64,000 bases of DNA from Planctomycetota bacterium (lineage in GTDB: Bacteria > Planctomycetota > UBA8108 > UBA1146), in the NCBI GenBank assembly GCA_016776905.1, contig JADHSM010000012.1:1-64000 (forward strand), given 5' to 3'. Numbering within the stretch: position 1 is the stretch's first letter; each line of letters opens with the position of its first letter. Under the pieces are notes generated by a model, which worked only from the letters and a program-made list of their open reading frames with translations, was not told where the DNA came from and ran no database searches. The position numbers were made by a program, and so were the translations under genes. Below, piece after piece: positions 63,107 through 64,000 of this stretch.

Positions 63107-64000
63107 ATGAAACAAAAAATTAAGGTCCTTGGCGGTGCCAGGACAGCCATGGCCGAATATGTCGGGACTCCCGGATTTGGACTCTTCAAGAACATCAGTG
63201 CCATTGAATTGGGTGCGTTGGCCACGAAAGAGGCATTACGGAGAAGTGAAGTCGATCCCGCTGCGGTTGATCATGTCGTGATGGGCAATGTCATGCAAAC
63301 CAGTGCTGATGCCCTCTATGGTGCTAGGCACGTCGCTCTTCGTGCGGATTTGCCGATCGAGACACCTGCACTGACAGTCAATCGTCTCTGTGGATCCGGA
63401 CTTCAGTCCGTCGTCACTGGAGCCCAGCATATCCTTCTCGACGAAGCCAAGGTGGTTGTGGCCGGTGGCATGGAAAATATGTCTCAGTGTCCACATGTTA
63501 TCCGTGGAGCCCGTGAGGGGTTCCATCTGGGGCAAGGTAAGCTTGAAGACCTATTGATGGCTTCACTGCTGGATCCCTACTGCGGTCTTTTCATGGCTCA
63601 AACTGCAGAAAAGTTGGCGACTCAGCACAATATTTCTCGCGAAGAGCAAGATGAGTTCGCCATCACGTCCATTTCCCGTGCCAGAGCCGCGCAGGAAAAT
63701 GGAGTCTTTAACGACGAAATGTTCCCTGTGACAGTGAAGCGTCGCCGTGAAGAGATTGAAGTCTTTAGGGATGACCACATCAAACCTGATACGACTCATG
63801 AGAAGTTATCGAAACTTCGTCCGGCATTTGGCAAAGAAGGAACCGTTACCGCTGGAAACGCCAGTGGAATCGTCGATGGTGCCGCAGCATTGGTTCTTGC
63901 AGCAGAGGGCGCTCCCGCTGCACAAGGGCGAGAAGTTCTCGGTACGGTCAATGGCTGGCACGTGGTGGGTGTTGATCCGTCCATTATGGGAATCGGTCCT
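63107..64000 (+). CDS. Acetyl-CoA acetyltransferase (thiolase), 3'-truncated
   Basis: ATG 63107 follows GAAGGA, and the frame is open to the last base, so the gene continues outside the window. The visible 298 residues show the thiolase N-terminal half: nucleophile Cys95 in VNRLCGSGLQSVVTGAQ, GGMENMSQCPHVIRGAREGF, ISREEQDEFAITS, and KEGTVTAGNASGIVDGAAALVL. It is a second thiolase, distinct from the one at 51710, and it likely forms a cassette with the hydratase. Confidence 0.93.
   Translation, partial: MKQKIKVLGGARTAMAEYVGTPGFGLFKNISAIELGALATKEALRRSEVDPAAVDHVVMGNVMQTSADALYGARHVALRADLPIETPALTVNRLCGSGLQSVVTGAQHILLDEAKVVVAGGMENMSQCPHVIRGAREGFHLGQGKLEDLLMASLLDPYCGLFMAQTAEKLATQHNISREEQDEFAITSISRARAAQENGVFNDEMFPVTVKRRREEIEVFRDDHIKPDTTHEKLSKLRPAFGKEGTVTAGNASGIVDGAAALVLAAEGAPAAQGREVLGTVNGWHVVGVDPSIMGIGP

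Noticed and set aside
1-64000. Genome-wide recoding of TGA to an amino acid
   Set aside because: Many well-bounded genes here (dnaK, mdh, sucC, recO, folP, cdaA) end at TGA exactly where the family ends.
1-64000. Mobile elements, prophage genes, CRISPR arrays, toxin-antitoxin pairs
   Set aside because: I found no transposase, integrase, phage structural gene, regular spacer array or paired small toxin genes; the gene content is ordinary chromosomal metabolism and envelope functions.

Overview
The window comes from a bacterial chromosome and looks like a Gram-negative member of the Planctomycetota. This is an inference. It rests on a dockerin-like tail with NIADAV-type repeats on a secreted protease, a secreted squalene-cyclase-like helical repeat protein beside Q/E-rich coiled-coil proteins, a Tat-exported Gfo/Idh/MocA oxidoreductase, an LptE lipoprotein, and a HEAT/TPR protein with a W-x-x-WW ending common in that phylum. 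I saw no tRNA, rRNA, IS element, prophage or CRISPR array. Genes are densely packed, with many 1-4 base stop/start overlaps.

Layout. Bases 1-5900: truncated coiled-coil gene, a secreted protein split by an in-frame TGA, a terpene-cyclase-like repeat protein, a CorC/HlyC membrane protein and recO. Bases 5940-11576: an envelope and c-di-AMP operon (periplasmic TPR protein, lptE, folP, cdaA, cdaR, glmM). Bases 11599-14808: YhaM-like HD nuclease and a large TPR protein. Bases 15077-18128: sucC, sucD and mdh of the TCA cycle, closed by a strong terminator. Bases 18160-23267: XRE regulator, NrnA-like DHH phosphoesterase, lipoprotein, and an NtrB/NtrC-type two-component pair. Bases 23469-25415: dnaK, behind a candidate sigma-54 promoter. 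Bases 25696-30349: the stress cluster prkA, yeaH-like and spoVR. Bases 30501-33650: fused B12-dependent acyl-CoA mutase (IcmF).

Bases 33662-38199 hold a redox locus. It has a three-gene overlapping operon (SUMF1-domain protein, 7-heme cytochrome c, small membrane protein) and a divergent ApbE flavin transferase. Then come a Gfo/Idh/MocA oxidoreductase, a three-gene ABC-2 exporter, and a 1437-residue M4 metalloprotease with calcium-type repeats and a dockerin tail. Bases 47481-52891 form a short-chain acyl-CoA operon (hbd, acyl-CoA dehydrogenase, MeaB GTPase, second acyl-CoA dehydrogenase, thiolase). A second set (enoyl-CoA hydratase, thiolase) lies at 62262-64000. Together with IcmF they point to breakdown of butyryl-, isobutyryl- or branched-chain acyl-CoA into the TCA cycle.

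The most striking item is at 53948-54913. An MsrB domain reads in frame through TGA at 54467-54469 into an MsrA domain, and the TGA stands exactly where MsrA has its catalytic cysteine (GG-TGA-FWGVE). This is best read as a selenocysteine-containing MsrB-MsrA fusion, with a hairpin starting about ten bases after the TGA. A second in-frame TGA at 2095-2097, also followed by a hairpin, splits the secreted protein and is harder to explain. Other oddities are an acyl-CoA dehydrogenase lacking the usual catalytic glutamate, a MeaB GTPase with HKSD in place of NKxD, and a secreted protein carrying both a parvulin and a cyclophilin domain.
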